DNA from: Sphaerosporella brunnea
Lineage: Eukaryota; Ascomycota; Pezizomycetes; Pezizales; Pyronemataceae
Direction of reading: 5' to 3'
DNA length: 64,000 nucleotides
Assembly (NCBI GenBank): GCA_008704415.1
Contig: VXIS01000023.1
Span: 212,476 to 276,475 of the forward strand
Positions within the stretch are counted from its first letter, which is position 1. Every line of letters starts with the position of its first letter. The position numbers and the translations under genes are program-made. The notes under the pieces were generated by a model. The model saw nothing but the letters and a program-made list of their open reading frames with translations, did no database searches and was not told the origin of the DNA. Below are positions 63,412-64,000 of the stretch, one piece after another.

Positions 63412-64000
63412 TTACTCACGTAAATCAAAAACGGAAGAAGCAATAGATGACATAGGAGAAGAACAGAAAGAATCATCAGAAGGAAAGAAAAAATCGGGAG
63501 GAAGAGTGACTGCGGTGGAGGTGTAGTCCTGGGTCCTCTTCGAAAGGAATTCCTGGATGGAATCAGCGCCAGTGTTGCGTACATTCTCATCAGGTTCCCA
63601 AGAGTTGTTTTCAGGTCCATAATTCTCCCAAGAGATATACCAGTAATCGATACCGTTAATCTTCTTGTGGTCGAGAATCTCCTTGATGTTGTAGAGAGTG
63701 TGGTCGTCTTCTTCTTCGTCATCGTAGCTGGAGGGAGGAGGCGGAATTGTCTTGTCTGAAATTCGCTGGAAGAGCTTGAGTTTGTCCTGGGCGAAGATGG
63801 GATAAACACGCTTGTTCTTGGGGAGTTCAAGTGTGCAGTTGCCTGTATCCTCATCGACTTTGGCGATCCTGTAGGGCCCTTCCCAAACTTCCATAAGCTT
63901 CCTAACCTTGCCCTTCCCTCGAGAACGTCTCTTGTAAAATACCCATTGTCCAACCTGAAGTTGAACCTTAGGATTCCTACGCTTGGCAGCAATGCTTGCC
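63412..64000 (-). CDS. Ty3/gypsy integrase C-terminus with chromodomain (partial)
   Basis: The frame is open to the window edge (5' end missing). It reads VQLQVGQWVFYKRR, then KLMEVWEGPYRIAKV (the GPY/F motif of chromoviral integrase), ELPKNKRVYPIFAQDKLK, a Pro/acidic linker and a chromodomain: YNIKEILDHKKINGIDYWYI, SWENYGPENNSWEP, with the aromatic cage residues (Y, W, W) in place. The chromodomain binds histone marks, usually methylated H3K9, and directs integration to heterochromatin. The frame is undamaged, so the element may be young. Stop near 63412, then polypurine tract and 3' LTR. Confidence 0.93.
   Translation of the reverse strand, partial: ASIAAKRRNPKVQLQVGQWVFYKRRSRGKGKVRKLMEVWEGPYRIAKVDEDTGNCTLELPKNKRVYPIFAQDKLKLFQRISDKTIPPPPSSYDDEEEDDHTLYNIKEILDHKKINGIDYWYISWENYGPENNSWEPDENVRNTGADSIQEFLSKRTQDYTSTAVTLPPDFFFPSDDSFCSSPMSSIASSVFDLRE

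Overview
The window looks like a gene-poor, repeat-saturated block of a filamentous fungal chromosome, most likely from a basidiomycete (probably Agaricomycetes). The evidence is a fungal FunK1 kinase, chromodomain Ty3/gypsy and copia retroelements, several hAT families, a LINE remnant, short (about 55 bp) introns with CTRAY branch sites, and TTAGGG-type telomere-like runs. Nothing points to bacteria, and I found no rRNA, no credible free-standing tRNA gene and no CRISPR array. The species assignment is inference only.

Layout. 1-15.1 kb holds most copies of an unrecognised multicopy gene family, called family X here. Copy X1 is intact at 1629-2414, X2 at 6945-8728 is a chimera, and a scrambled cluster lies at 11.8-15.1 kb. 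These are mixed with degenerate copia elements that carry a 134-bp tandem repeat and are split by a solo 512-bp LTR with a perfect 5-bp target duplication. A Mutator-like element with about 95-bp inverted ends lies at 9.5-10.6 kb. 15.8-17.4 kb is a 5'-truncated LINE with an exact 14-bp target duplication. 18.2-26.6 kb is dominated by a 150-160 bp satellite in several clusters, with an F-box-like gene at 20.9-22.0 kb and a pogo-type transposase remnant at 24.3 kb.

28.0-30.3 kb is the best protein-coding gene of the window, a 749-residue FunK1 kinase. 31.8-35.2 kb is a broken copia element interrupted in its protease region by a roughly 0.9-kb hAT-like element with GAGCC-rich ends. 36.3-40.5 kb is an array of 111-bp, 26-bp and acidic-peptide-coding repeats enclosing family X remnants at 38.6-39.3 kb; another X remnant follows at 40.9-41.4 kb. 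A coiled-coil-type gene lies at 42.4-43.3 kb beside an interstitial telomere-like run, and a small possible F-box gene is at 44.9-45.5 kb.

49-60 kb is largely transposon debris: a hAT MITE with 8-bp target duplication (53.2-54.2 kb), a hAT element with long inverted ends and transposase remains (54.4-56.6 kb) that itself contains a smaller inverted-repeat element, and a tRNA-derived SINE (58.0-58.4 kb). 60-62.9 kb holds what I read as a RHS/crinkler-like gene split by a 1.4-kb insertion. The right edge is the 3' end of a Ty3/gypsy chromovirus: integrase tail, chromodomain, polypurine tract and 3' LTR. That LTR is also 512 bp and belongs to the same family as the solo LTR at 4.2-4.7 kb.

The genes do not form a pathway. 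The window is best read as a nested record of insertions, with a few host-type genes (FunK1, F-box-like, coiled-coil) and one multicopy family (X) whose members have been duplicated, inverted, truncated and recombined. Family X is the most novel item here. Repeat boundaries are by-eye estimates unless a target duplication is given.
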